Assembly: GCA_033439255.1 (NCBI GenBank)
Contig: CM065878.1
Coordinates: 3,162,001 to 3,226,000, forward strand
Direction of reading: 5' to 3'
DNA from: Hericium rajendrae
Taxonomy: Eukaryota > Basidiomycota > Agaricomycetes > Russulales > Hericiaceae
DNA: 64,000 nt
The number at the start of each line of letters is the position of its first letter. Positions within the stretch are counted from its first letter, which is position 1. Positions 33,008 to 44,300 of the stretch are shown piece by piece. The notes under the pieces are model-generated. The model was not told the origin of the DNA. It saw nothing but the letters and a program-made list of their open reading frames with translations, and did no database searches. Made by a program: the position numbers and the translations under genes.

Positions 33008-35287
33008 CTAGTAATATTCCATCTCAGATGACCCCCGCACCACCTCTCTTCTGACTCGCGCTACCATTCGTCCTAGCCATTCCCCCATAGGATTACCCGA
33101 TGCCTCAAGTTCATCCACCATCTTGTTCGCTATACCTACCTCTCCCCTGTCCAATAAACCGCGCAATAAGATGTACCAGGTGTCCTGTGTTGTCGGCACT
33201 TTCTCTCTACGCATACTGTAGAAGTATTGCAGAGCCTGTCGAACACAGTCCGGATCCCGGTTGGACAATGCAGCTGAGATGACATTGTGGAACGCCACTT
33301 TGGTCCAGCGAACTCTCCCTTCCGCGCGCTTTTGCAGGACATAATTGATACATTCCTGACGGAGACTGGCACTGAGCTCTTGGTGTTTGTAGACGCCTGC
33401 GAGAATACACGTGTAAGTCTTCACGGTGGGATGAACGTCGGGGTTCTCGTGGTCTTCCATCATCTTCACCATATCCATGGCGGCTCTCAATCCATCCTCG
33501 CTGCGTTCCTCCAATAGATTGTCGATAATCGACGTGTACATCGCAACGTTCGGCAGGACACCGTGCTTCTTCATCATCCGAATCGTAGCAGCGATTGCTT
33601 CGTCTCTCGAACGCATTTGCAGGTAGGCGCGTAAGATGATCGAAAATGTCGCAACGTCTCCTTGGAGGCCGTCTGTCATTATGGCCTTCAGCGTCGAGGA
33701 TAGGTGCCTGTAGTCCTTGGTGTTGTAATAATAACTCAAGAAGGAGTTGTAGGATGAGATATCAGGGCTTGGACCATGCTTCCGCATATCTGCGAGCAAG
33801 TTCTGAGCCTCGGCGTGTTGAGAGCCATACAAGTGTGTCCTGATCATCGCGTTGAACACATGGATGCGGGTGAAGCCCTTTTCTGGAAATGCCCTCGGCA
33901 CGGTATCCTTGGCTCGAAATTCTGAAAATTTGCGGGCTGCATCGTTATATCTTCGTTCTTCCGTCAGCAGTAGGATGATTGATCGATACAACTCCACCGT
34001 CGGAAGAACGCCGCCGGCCTCCATAGCTTGCCATGACGCAAGAGCACGATTCGCGCCTCTGACCTTCCCAGTATAATAGATAAGGTGAAACCATGTGGAA
34101 AGAGCTGGTCGAGAGCCGACGCGAATCATGTCGTCCCAGACTTCGGCCGCTTTGTCCATTCGATTGAGCAGTATATTGGCCTTGAGTAGGGTGTCCCATA
34201 CGAAGGGTTGCAAGAGGACCGGTCGCCTATGAGAGACCTCAGACGGCGTGACTGCCAACCAAGGAGTCTCCTCTGTCAACCCTCGCAATATCCATCCATG
34301 AAGCTTGTCTAGCGATCCTTTGTTCCCCTGGGAAGTAAGAGTCTTTCCGAGATGGATGAAGCGCGTGTTTGTCCGAAGAATCCTGGCGTGCTTGGCATGG
34401 TCTGCATATGCTGAGATTCGAGACTCCATTTTTGGAGGGAGTTCCAAATCCTGGAAAAGATCGTCGAATACATAATCATGGACGTGGAAGGGGGCATCGA
34501 GACGACAATGAATAGTAGCCGTGAAATCGTCGACCATCGCATGAGCTATCATCGCAAGAGCGACAATGGCAGCCGTTCGGGGAACAACGTACTCTTCTGT
34601 GTCTGCGAATGGTGCAGCCGTGCCTGCATCCGAAAACCAGTCGACAACCTGTGATGATTCCAATGGATCCAGTTCCTCTGCGATCTCTTCCTTGCGCCAA
34701 TTGAGGATGAAACGCTGATATAAAGCCAATGTTCCTTCCACATCGCGTCTACGGAGAGCTGCAATCATGCACCTCTTCAGCCCGTCCGTGGAATGATTCG
34801 CAGCAGCGAAGACAGCTATGTCTTCCAGCAATTGCCTATCCGCATCGTTTTCTGGACCAAGCAGATCCTGTTCGAAGATCGAAGCGACATGGCGGGAGAT
34901 AATGTCTAGCTGATGGGATGCAAGGAGGTTGAGCGACTCGCGGTCAAAATCCCGCCATGTCGCGCGTGCTGCATCCAGATCGCGTGTTCGCAGAGCCTTA
35001 TCCAGACTCAGAAACTGGCCGTTTAACCTCTCTGTGACAGGTTCCTCGTTAACATGCACGGCAGGCAGCCGCACGCTACTACCGGTGGCAGTCGCGGGCT
35101 CGGACTGAGCCGCGGGTTGGGAGAAGGCAGGATGCAGGGGTTTGAACGCGGTCCCAGCGACGTTCCACTTCTTCTTCAACCTCAACGGTTTGATGTGGGT
35201 GACCTTGAAGCGACGCTGCGCCAATGCCGGGGCGAGAAAATCGAATGGAAGCGCATGCTTGTTGCATCCCGCGCGGGTGATGAGCAT
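33008..35287 (-). CDS. Pentatricopeptide repeat protein, mitochondrial
   Basis: Probable organellar RNA-binding factor acting in mitochondrial RNA processing, stability or translation; the target is unknown. One uninterrupted reading frame of 759 codons, unusual in this intron-rich window. The N-terminus MLITRAGCNKHALPFDFLAP and the basic RRFKVTHIKPLRLKKKW suggest mitochondrial import. From about residue 360 there are degenerate 35-residue PPR units: NRMDKAAEVWDDMIRVGSRP, GANRALASWQAMEAGGVLPT, IRTHLYGSQHAEAQNLLADM, YYNTKDYRHLSSTLKAI, RSRDEAIAATIRMMKKHGVL, and further ones to the end (VDELEASGNPMGEW), ending SSEMEYY. No extra catalytic domain was seen. Divergent from PPIL2 by 216 bp. Confidence 0.88.
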   Translation of the reverse strand: MLITRAGCNKHALPFDFLAPALAQRRFKVTHIKPLRLKKKWNVAGTAFKPLHPAFSQPAAQSEPATATGSSVRLPAVHVNEEPVTERLNGQFLSLDKALRTRDLDAARATWRDFDRESLNLLASHQLDIISRHVASIFEQDLLGPENDADRQLLEDIAVFAAANHSTDGLKRCMIAALRRRDVEGTLALYQRFILNWRKEEIAEELDPLESSQVVDWFSDAGTAAPFADTEEYVVPRTAAIVALAMIAHAMVDDFTATIHCRLDAPFHVHDYVFDDLFQDLELPPKMESRISAYADHAKHARILRTNTRFIHLGKTLTSQGNKGSLDKLHGWILRGLTEETPWLAVTPSEVSHRRPVLLQPFVWDTLLKANILLNRMDKAAEVWDDMIRVGSRPALSTWFHLIYYTGKVRGANRALASWQAMEAGGVLPTVELYRSIILLLTEERRYNDAARKFSEFRAKDTVPRAFPEKGFTRIHVFNAMIRTHLYGSQHAEAQNLLADMRKHGPSPDISSYNSFLSYYYNTKDYRHLSSTLKAIMTDGLQGDVATFSIILRAYLQMRSRDEAIAATIRMMKKHGVLPNVAMYTSIIDNLLEERSEDGLRAAMDMVKMMEDHENPDVHPTVKTYTCILAGVYKHQELSASLRQECINYVLQKRAEGRVRWTKVAFHNVISAALSNRDPDCVRQALQYFYSMRREKVPTTQDTWYILLRGLLDRGEVGIANKMVDELEASGNPMGEWLGRMVARVRREVVRGSSEMEYY

Positions 35288-35503
35288 GAAACGAGGACGA
35301 CGGGGCCTGAACGCATATTAGCTACATGGATATTGCACATGAGATAACATAGGCAACAGCGACTGACCAAGGATCGCAGGAACAAGGGAACGATAATTGT
35401 CTGCTGGAGTGTGCAGCTGGTAAGACGCGTCGGGGATAGGTGTGACGTCCAAGTCACGCCGCCTGCATCTTACTTCCCTCCATCTACCACTCTCCGTTCT
35501 GAA
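35288..35503. promoter_or_regulatory. Divergent promoter of PPR gene and PPIL2
   Basis: 216 bp between opposed start codons. A gacgtccaagtcacg block near 35443-35457 contains two near-copies of a CGTCA/TGACG-type core; this is suggestive only. Confidence 0.45.
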
Positions 35504-37543
35504 ATGGGCCACGGCAGTTCAAACAAGCTCTATGTCACTCACGCAGAGCATTCTGGTGTCTTTGGCCAGCATACGGCGTCGACCTCAGGTTACAAAGCGT
35601 AAGCAGCTTGTCCAGTCATTCTCGAGTCGTACTGACGTTAATCATTTGTTCTCCAGCAAGCAACAGGGTCTCAACCCTGCTGCAATCACCCCATTTGACT
35701 GCTGTGCACTGTCCTTCCAGCCGTTTACGACTCCCGTCGTTGCGCGCAATGCAGATGGAACTGGTTTCGTGTTTGAGCTGACCAACATAATTCCCTGGCT
35801 CAAGTGAGCAACCTCCCTCGATTCAGCGCCGTACTCCTCTAACAGCCCGACAGACAGCACAACAATACGAATCCTATCACGCAAGAGCCTCTTCGTCCGG
35901 ATGACCTGATCGCCCTGCATTATTCTAAGAAGGGTTCCGGCGAATTCCACGACCCAATCTCCTTCAAACCGTTCAACGAGCACTCGCACATTGTCGCAAT
36001 CGCGACGACCGGCAATGTCTATCTGGCCGACAGCATCAAAGGCGGGAGAGATTTGATCAGTGATGTGCGTTTCAAGAAGTGCGTGTTTCTCTGCGAGTTC
36101 TGACCGCGTGCGCTTGGTACTGAAGTCGCCCCAGGGAGGACGTGATTACCTTACAAAATCCCCACGGCTTGCCTCCAGCTTCTGTTCCATCTAAAGAAAC
36201 AATTAAGAAGGATACCACCGCTGTGACGAAGGTACCTGCGAAGGCAGGGCCGGTGGTCGCTGCACAGAAGAAAGAAGCTGTTCCTTGTGAGTGTCGTGCT
36301 TAACAAGAAATATCCTTTTACTTAATTGTAAATATCAGGGAACGTTTCGCCATATTCCTCCGGTCTGCCCGGCGCCTCATTGACGTCAACATCTATCGAC
36401 CCGCAAACGCAATCTTCAAAACTCGTATGGGATGAGGTAAGGGCGGATGTGGGACAAAAACATTAGCTCTGGCTCATTGTCTTCTAGGAAGAACTGATGT
36501 TCGAAGATATCTCCAAGCCTCTCAAGGGCAAGGGCAAGGAGAAGGACTTGGCCAAGCGCAGGGCATACGTGCGTGTCGTAACGAGTCTAGGCGGCAGTCT
36601 GAACTTGGAGCTGTACTGCGAAAAGGTCTGTCTTTGTTTTGATGCACGTTGTGTCCATGATATTCACACTTCGCAGGCTCCTAAAACATGCTACAACTTC
36701 TTGATGCTCGCGCGGCAGGGCAAGTACGACGACGTTCTGTTTCACCGCCTGGTCCCTGGATTCATGGTTCGTTTCTCGTCCAATATTTCTGATTTCCTTC
36801 ACATTGACAGTTATCGCATTAGATTCAGACCGGAGACCCTACTGGCACAGGTTCTGGGGGTCAATCGTATTGGGGAACACCATTTCGCGACGAGTACGAC
36901 CTCAAGGGCGCCGCAAAACATGACGATCGAGGTGTCGTTGCCATGGCCAACAAAGGGGCCAACACAAACACGTACGTCATGTTTCTTTCTGTCATATCTT
37001 TCGCTGATCGTACCTTCTTTCAGTTCGCAGTGGTATATTACGTTCAAGCCTACACCAAATTTAGATCGAAAACATACCGTCTTTGGTAAACTGGTCGGAG
37101 GCGAAGACGTCCTCAATGCCCTCGAGAAGCTGCCTCTCAAGGATGGGACCGAGCGACCGGCGAAACCAGTGTGGATCACTGAGATTATCATGTGCGTCCC
37201 ATTGTCCTTCCGCACCTTGCTAGTTGTCCTTACCCTACGACTTTCGCAGATACCAAGATCCCTTCGAGGTTTATAAACGCGACTCACCAAGAAGCTTGCG
37301 AAGAAAGCTGAAGCCGAGGAGACGGCTAAGGCACCCAAAGAAGCGGAAAGAAAAAAGGGCGACGAGATCAATTGGTTCGGAGTGAAGGTTGGATTAGAGA
37401 AGTCAACCGCGGCGGACGGCGTTGGTGGTGTGGGCAAATATCTCAACCTAAAGCGTCCTTCATCTGTCTCTGTCATGAATGGATTGGCGGAGGAGCCCAA
37501 TAAGAAGCGAAAGCTGGGCTTTGGAGAGTTCGAGAACTTCTGA
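35504..37543 (+). CDS. PPIL2: U-box cyclophilin, PPIL2/CYP60 type (peptidyl-prolyl isomerase-like 2)
   Basis: Nuclear cyclophilin combined with a U-box, associated with spliceosomes and ubiquitin ligation. The start [21 protein letters not shown] matches the PPIL2 N-terminus. Next is the U-box: [58 protein letters not shown]. After a Lys/Pro-rich linker comes the cyclophilin domain: [98 protein letters not shown]. The C-terminal tail is Lys/Glu-rich and ends [12 protein letters not shown]. At 37275-37277 one extra A is needed to join FEVYK to [13 protein letters not shown], another homopolymer frame break. About nine exons. Confidence 0.93.
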
Positions 37544-37690
37544 TGGGTTTCTGTATTTGTATCATTAGTGCTATTATATTGTATACATACCTTCAAACTA
37601 CATTACAAGCGGCCCATGATGTCAATCCGGCTGTAGAAGCGACTCCATAGCGCAGAGCGTGTTAGACAGCACTACGCAACCAAAGAAAGA

Positions 37691-38670
37691 TTATGCGAGC
37701 ACGGGAACACGTTCTTGGTCAGAAGCACTCTTCACTTCTGGAGGTTCCTCTGGAGTAATTCGATGAGTTCTTTCTCGGTGTAACGGAGAAACGGTGTACG
37801 GACCATGCGATATAGGACCGGCAGGCTCTTTCGTAGGAGCGGTCGGAAGTTCAATTGGTCGTTCAACTGGTGCTTCAGGCAGCGTAATTTCCTGAATTTC
37901 ATCAATAAGTAGTCAGTGCATGCACAACAGTCGGATCAATGAGTTCAGGCGCACCGTTTGTCTCTGTAGTTCCTTCAACTCAGCCTGCACGGCATCTTCT
38001 TCATCCAGGGATAAATTATTCGCCAGCATGTCTCCGAGTTCCTGTAATGTGAAGCTTCGTCTGTATCAGATCCATGCGAGAGTATATTAGGACTCACCCG
38101 CTGATATTCTCTTGCCTCGACAGTCTCATCCAAAAGTTTCTCCACGCTATCGATGTTGATCTCCCGATGTATCTCCTTCAAGACATCATTGCCTTGCTTC
38201 AGACCATGCAACACGGAGACTTCAACGAGAGAGAACTCTATCGTGGACACCTATCACGCGAGCGCGTGGAGTCAGCCAGAATGATCCCAAACCATGAGAG
38301 CGTACGTACCAGCTGCTCAAGGCTCTCCAACTGCCCATCCGTCTTTGTCATGAGGCTCTCCTGGTATTTCCGACGCCGCAGTGCAATTAGAGCGCGCTCT
38401 TTCTGCCCCGCTTCAAGGTGCTGCTTGGCTATCTCATGCTCGCGATCAAGAATAGTTTGGATCTACGCATGCAACACTGTCCATTAGCTCGACGCTTCAA
38501 TCCGAACGCCGGAAATACCTTCTTCTGATATTGCTTTAATTTATCACGCTGGATCTTCATGCTGCGGCAGCCTTGCCATCAATGCGTGTACCCGGGAAAG
38601 CTCGCGCGACGTACTCAAGGATAGCACGGTCCTGTGCCGTGACCTTAGGCGTCGACTGGTTGGCGCCCAT
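37691..38670 (-). CDS. VPS20: ESCRT-III subunit Vps20 (CHMP6)
   Basis: Nucleates ESCRT-III polymers on endosomes downstream of ESCRT-II. The start MGANQSTPKVTAQDRAIL has an N-terminal Gly suited to myristoylation, as in CHMP6, which is anchored that way. A 50-60 bp intron leads to MKIQRDKLKQYQKK, then a basic alpha-helical core (EIAKQHLEAGQKERALIALR, RRRKYQESLM, QLESLEQLVSTIEFSLVEVS, GNDVLKEIHREINIDSVEKL, DETVEAREYQ) matching the CHMP6 order of helices. The acidic C-terminal part (LSLDEEDAVQAELKELQRQT) and a Pro/Glu-rich tail ending RVPVLA close the protein. Five or so introns. Convergent with PPIL2, with 147 bp between stops. Confidence 0.92.
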
Positions 38671-39164
38671 ACTGTCTAAATGACATCTGCCTGCAGAATG
38701 TGATTGGAGTTGGATTTCCGAGGAAAGGGAGGCGGGTGCGTGGAAAGATCAGCAAGGACACGGACTCAGAGCATCACTTCAGTTGCAGATTGGCGCGTTA
38801 GCTAAGCGCCCATGTTACCATATGACGCTGTTGCTGTTGAGTACGTTGAGTCTTCCAAAGGTTCGATTGCGCCCAAGACCCCACAGACACAGATATCGAT
38901 ACAACCTTTTTCAAACTACTTATACAACATCTAGGATAGAAGTAGGTTACATCGTACAGATAAATAATAATGAACAGCCGTGCTAAGAACCGGGATACCG
39001 CCGTACAAACACGAAACAAGTCCGATGGATACTCAATGCGCAGTGTGCACTCCACTACTAACCAGTAGTCCGTGAAACCGCATTCTGCGAGCGAGTCATG
39101 AGATAACAGGTATATAGGGGTTGTACGGGTTATCCATATGGTGAACGCTTTTTTTGGAGACGAG
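38671..39164. other. Intergenic region, no gene seen
   Basis: 494 bp between the VPS20 start and the GPCR stop. AT-rich in the middle (around 38900-38970). No RNA gene or coding motif was recognised. Confidence 0.45.
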
Positions 39165-40854
39165 TCATGCAGGCAGCGATGAGCTGCGCTTGACTTCGGA
39201 CTTCGGAGATCGAAGGGCTGATCTCCGCCTCCCGTGGCGAGAAGCGGTCGACAATACGGCGAAGCCTGGAGGAGAACCGGGGGGTTCGTTCGTTAGGTTG
39301 CCCCCTAGCGCATCCTGCGAGGAGATACGTGGTATGGTAGACAGGTCGAAGGTGTCTGAATACCGTCCGGACAATGTGCCGGTGCTTGGGGTATGCACAG
39401 TGGCAAATCGCGGAGGGTGCATACTATGCGAGCAAGTGCTGCAGGCACAGATGCTGTCCGACCAATGATCTCGGGATCCCGTTCTGCGTGGTAGGAGGAA
39501 TGGTCGTGTGATGACATATAGAATGACGTTGAATAGGCCTCCGAGACAGAATAGTACATCTGCGACGACCGTAGCGGAGAAGGGGACATGGACGCCGCGA
39601 TGGAAGCTGGTGTATCGGACAATAGCGATAGGAAGGACCTTGAGAAAAAGTATGTCATATGAGGAGAAACGGTTCAGGATGAAGAAGACTCACTGTGATG
39701 ATATAAATCAACGGGTACCTTATGAGAAAATCAATCTATGAAGGCCCACGGAACTGTCAAGCTCACTCACAATAGCATTTTCATGGCTATTTGATCGTTG
39801 CGGGGCGTGATCTGGGACTCCTCTTTCCGAGGGATGCGGACTCTCCATCTATCCACGACGATTACACCTCTTAGGACAAGGCAGAGAGGTACGTATAGAA
39901 GGATGCTGAAAAATGCAGCAACCCACATCACGACATAATCGACGACTATGCGTTGTACGGGGAAATCATCGGAAATCCAGCACCCTGTCAAGATCAATTA
40001 CTATCGCCACCATTCTCGAGAAGATAGGAAGCCTACAGCTTCCAGTGTCCCCGTAGAATCGGCTAGCGCCATTGACACCGACGTTGATGCCCACAATGAG
40101 ACCAAGAGTGATCCAGATGCCGAAGACAACGAGGAGGCCTATTCCCTTATGACTATCCGGCTTCCAGCGGAATACAAGGGTGTTAAATGTGAAGATGGCG
40201 ATTGTCTGTGTATGATTAGTAGAGAAAGAATGGAGGAACATCTTCTGGACGCACGAGGACACTATACTGGGCTCAGTCGAACATCGCGGGGACTGGAGGC
40301 TTTGAGACTCACGATGATGCGGTTCCTACATCCCCCAATTGTTTCAATACGCCTGTCCATGAGCCTCAATTAGGGTCTCGTTTGTCGTACTTTGATGCAT
40401 ACCTTGGGCTATGCATAGAGAATTTTCTGTTACTTTCTGAAAAGAGACATGTCACCCATCGTCACACAACACGCACACAACCAGGGTCAATGATACTCAC
40501 AGCATCTGCAATCCACCTGATATTGAGCATGCCACCTAATTCTGTCAGCGAGACGTGTCAATTTACAAAGCATGCACATACCTATGGCTTGCAGCAAGTC
40601 GCACACCATAAGGTTGAGAAAGTAATAATGAACGGGAGTCTCCATCTTCCAGCGGCGTCGGGAACTTCTCCGAAGGGCGATTGCGCTATACTGGTAAAAC
40701 ACATATGGCCATCAATGCATTGCCGGGGTGAGAAGTACATAGAACGCACCGCTAGATACGAGAGGAGGATGGTTATTGCGCATGCGGAAAGACAGGAAGC
40801 TTCTACAATGAAGAGGATACCGAGTCGCTTGCCAAACGAGAACGAAGAGCTCAT
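39165..40854 (-). CDS. Seven-transmembrane G-protein-coupled receptor, fungal Git3/cAMP-receptor-like
   Basis: Cell-surface receptor of unknown ligand, of the fungal class related to Git3 and to amoebal cAMP receptors. Helices seen in order after splicing: LGILFIVEASCLSACAITIL (1), HYYFLNLMVCDLLQAIG (2), a mini-exon GMLNIRWIADA, GVLKQLGDVGTAS leading to IFTFNTLVFRW (3), GIGLLVVFGIWITLGLIVG (4), VVDYVVMWVAAFFSILLYVP (5), YPLIYIITVLPIAIVRY (6) and FSATVVADVLFCLGGLFNVI (7). The CDLLQAIG, QLGDVGTA and LPIAIVR motifs are typical. A basic third loop and a Ser/Pro-rich C-terminal tail ending VKRSSSLPA follow. At least eight exons; the join before helix 3 is not resolved. The start at 40854 is the first ATG in frame; a tandem repeat lies just upstream. 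Confidence 0.87.
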
Positions 40855-40866
40855 TTGTCATCGGGG

Positions 40867-40918
40867 AGACGAGCTGGATAGCGGGAAGACGAGCTGGATA
40901 GCGGGAAGACGAGCTGGA
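40867..40918. repeat. 20-bp tandem repeat, about 2.6 copies
   Basis: The unit agacgagctggatagcggga is repeated with a partial third copy, directly upstream of the GPCR start codon (5' leader or promoter). Confidence 0.9.
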
Positions 40919-41871
40919 CAAACTGCAGAGAGTTGCCTTATATGACGGCCGACATGAAGGCCGGAAAATCGATGACTGCGCCATGGATCGAGCGAGCCAT
41001 GGCGTGGCCCAAAGCGCCGGCACGCCAAGTACGGAGGCATATTCACAACCGCCCCTTTTGGATCGGTTTATACAATAAACGAAACGGAAAGCTTACGGCT
41101 CCGCCATCGACGTCAACGACGATGTAGACAGAGGCACACCACCGCGGCTTGACGGACGCCCAGTGCCAACCAGATCCTCGGAGAAAAGACACATTACAAC
41201 GCATTTGGGACGGGACACATAGGACGAATACGGCCTAGCCTTGAGTGATATATGAAGTTCTGATATCCACCACAACCAATGACGGGACTGGCACGCCCCG
41301 GCAAGCTTCAGCCTGATGCAGGACGCTGTCATAAAGATAAGCTGGATGTCAAGGAACGTTCAGGCGATGTCACCAGATTTCGTACATATCGAAGCGGATT
41401 CTGTGGAGCCAAACTGATCAAGACGAGGACACCGCGTGCTCCTCCGTTTAGCAATGTCACGTCCCATAAACTTGAATGCTTCTTGATATCAAGCTTGCGG
41501 TGGTCAAGGCGCTGTGCAGGGTCGACGGCATAGTGACCTAGTTCTTCTAGTGGGAGAGCTGTGAACGAGACAGCAAATGCAAACTAAAAGACGAACTCGC
41601 CATCGGCCCTGAGGCCTGGCGGTCGGTAATGCCACCGGCGTCTACGCTAACCGCCACTGTTGATGAGAGCGGCTGCAGGGCGGCGCGTCATGCGCGTTCA
41701 ATCGCATGTTATGCCTTTGCTCGTCTCCCGCTGTTCTTCGTCTCATTAGTCGAAGTGGACCATATAATTATCTATTTCTCGATCTGGACAGACTGCTTTT
41801 GCGCACGTTACGAGCTTGGCCTCTGTTTTGTAGGCAATGCTGGCCGTCCTGAGGCGCCCAACATACAGCGA
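40919..41871. other. Divergent intergenic region between GPCR and PP2C genes
   Basis: About 950 bp apart from the tandem repeat. A plus-strand frame at 41629-41871 that runs into the PP2C start is probably 5' leader. No other gene seen. Confidence 0.45.
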
Positions 41872-43512
41872 ATGGCCCTCCAATTACCCCGCACACCTAT
41901 CTCTTCCCTCTGTCGCGCAGCAGCATCGCCTCGTCTTATAGCGCGATATCATGACTATGTTCGGTGTGCGACACCAGGTACGAGCATTCTGATTGATGCA
42001 TGCGACGCGTCTGACATGAAAAACCAAATAAGGCGGCGTCCTTCGTGTACCGCTCTCATCGCCTAAGGTCATTGGCGTTGCAGTCTCCCGCGGCGAAAGA
42101 CAGTACATCACCTTTCTGTCTTCGAGAGTTCTGATTGATTAACGTCACGTTGTGACAGAAACCAGGAGGACTTTCACTCATACGCAACGTTGTCATTGAA
42201 TCCGGAGGAGCTGCGCCTGAGTGTCAAAAAGCAGCATGGTATAGATTGGGATCCAGAGAGCGTCGGAGCGCCATTTTCAGAACAGGCTGTGATGATTGGG
42301 ATTTATGATGGGTATGCAGATGTCTAAGTCGAGCTTCCTGTGCCGTACTGACCATCGTGTAGACATGGCGGGTCCACTGTCTCTCAGTACCTCCGACAAG
42401 AATTGCACGGGCTCTTCGAATCTGTAAACAAGTCCCATATTCCGGATATATACGCCTGGATCAAAGAACTTGGTGGATATTTCAAGCGATACAACGGTGG
42501 GCCCCTGGCACCATGGATATCTGATGGACCAGAGTCCCTGCAGGAAATGGATCTGGCCGCTCGCGCGACTTTGACGTTTTTCGAGGTCGACAATTTACGC
42601 GACATTCATCTTTACACTATCTTGACATCTTTGGATCCTTAGGTTGACAGGAATCTCTCGTCGGAGCCGGCGGCCAAAGTCTCCGGTGCAACCGCCTCGG
42701 TCGCGATACTACATTCATTGGATGCACCCTCCACTCCGTTTTTTGCATCTAAGAAACTAGCACTCACGGTTGCTCACGTTGGGTATGTGCTTCGGACGTC
42801 TTCAAATTGTACACCTTACGCTTAGCGTTTACTCCAGTGATACACGAATATTATTGTGTGCTACCGATCATGGAAGGGTCCTTTCCATGACTGAGAATCA
42901 TCGAGCAGAGTCTCGCATCGAGTCTATACGTCTGAGACGCATGATGGGCACAGGCCTCATCACCGACTCTTTCGGGGACGCCAGGTGAGATTCACTGATT
43001 AAACATTTCAATAACTGACTGAAGATCTGAAGATGGATGGGTGCACTTCAAAACACGCGCAGGTCTGTCCATGTTAGTTTGTATATCCTCTCACTCATAG
43101 AAGTCATCCAGTCTTGGAGACCTGAAATGGAAACCTTTTGGCGTCACGCCCGAGCCCGAAATTCGGACACGAATACTGGAAGGTAAATGACATACGAAAA
43201 GTTATCTCCCTGTCACTACTAATCGCAACCTTAGCGCCACGCTGGGCTTTCATGGTCTTCGTCACGGACGGTGTGTCGTCTGTCGTGTCCGACGAAGAAG
43301 TCGTCGATCTCGCGCGTAATGCACCGAACCCCAAGCGGGCTGCCGAGAACATCCTTTCATATGCGGAAGATATGGGCAGCGATGACAACATGACAGCACT
43401 AGTTGTGCCCTTAGCAGGATGGGGACAAGTGCGGGGACCGGATCGTACGAACGATCTACGAGAATACAGGCGTCAGCAGATGGGTGATGAGAGCGACTTT
43501 TGGAGACTATAA
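41872..43512 (+). CDS. PP2C-family Ser/Thr phosphatase, probably mitochondrial (Ptc6-like)
   Basis: Metal-dependent protein phosphatase. The start MALQLPRTPISSLCRAAASPRL is Arg/Ser/Ala-rich like a mitochondrial presequence. Motifs after splicing: SRGERQY and NQEDFHSYATLSL (metal-binding region), VMIGIYDGHGG (metal-binding DGHGG), LALTVAHVGDTRILLC, WKPFGVTPEPEI, MVFVTDGVSSVVSDEEV and GSDDNMTALVVPL with the metal-binding DDN. It ends GDESDFWRL. About eight introns. One retained-looking stop at about 42640 is removed by an intron running from about 42583 to 42642 (gtcgac..ccttag). The long insert between DGHGG and the VAHVGD block and the N-terminus resemble yeast Ptc6/Aup1; I give no firm symbol. 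The 3' end is duplicated downstream. Confidence 0.87.
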
Positions 43513-43660
43513 TGCTTAGATCAGAACTTGAAAATCGCATGGCAAATGATAGCGTCGTTATCATCGAGTTCGTTCCTTCAGGGTAGAGAGTAGATAAATC
43601 TATAGCAGCGGGCCGTCAATCATTTGATGGGTTGCGCAACTGCTGCATTGATCGACGCGT
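43494..43660 (+). repeat. Direct repeat copy 1 (PP2C 3' end)
   Basis: Begins in the last codons of the PP2C gene (gcgacttttggagactataatg) and runs to gatcgacgcgt. About 90 percent identical to copy 2 by eye. Confidence 0.9.
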
Positions 43661-44300
43661 ACGGCAACCAGGGAGTCCATGGTTGAAATTTCCCGCGCGG
43701 CGCGTTGCGCCACCGAGTTTCCTTATTCCTTGCTTTTTTCAATGTCAGTGCTCAATTACACGCTGTACAGTGGGTATGGAACGGCAGAAGAGGATGTAAT
43801 GCCTGAGGAGCGCGAATTTGTCTTGTTTGGATGGATGGACTAGATTGTTACCAGACGACGTGGTGACCGGCATACCTAACTTATTCAGTTCGACTTTGGA
43901 GACTATAATGCTTAGATCAGAACTTGGAAATTGCATGACGAATGATAGCGTCGTTATCACTGAGTTCGTTCCTCCAGGGTAGTACTAGAGAGTAGATAAA
44001 TCTATAGCAGCGGGCCGGCAATCATTTGGTGGGTTGCGCAACTGCTGCCTTGATCGACGCGTCGACGCATCTCGCGCAGTACGCGTTTCTGCTTTCAAAG
44101 GCTTCCACAGGCCAGTCTGATACTCCAATTAAATTGGCCATAAAGTAAAACATCCTTATGACTATAGAACAGGACCTCAAGTCGCAGAAAGTGACGGAGG
44201 ACGAGGCGAGACGGAAGTCCAACCATGGATAAACAAACCGATCATTATCGTTAACTCTAACAAACCCATCATTAAAACTCTCACAGAAAATCAGTGCAGA
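43513..44300. other. Intergenic region carrying the duplication
   Basis: 788 bp between PP2C and the methyltransferase. Apart from the direct repeats, no coding or RNA feature was recognised. 43661-43890, between the copies, has no visible match to either. Confidence 0.5.
43891..44062 (+). repeat. Direct repeat copy 2
   Basis: Second copy of the 3' end and downstream sequence of the PP2C gene, about 230 bp after copy 1, with a few substitutions, one lost T and a 5-bp insertion (tacta). Confidence 0.9.

Noticed and set aside
38860-38885. B-box-like ggttcgattgc on the plus strand
   Set aside because: No A box upstream and no cloverleaf pairing.
41629-41871. Extended N-terminus of the PP2C protein
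   Set aside because: The start at 41872 gives a typical presequence; the upstream part reads as leader sequence with no conserved motif.
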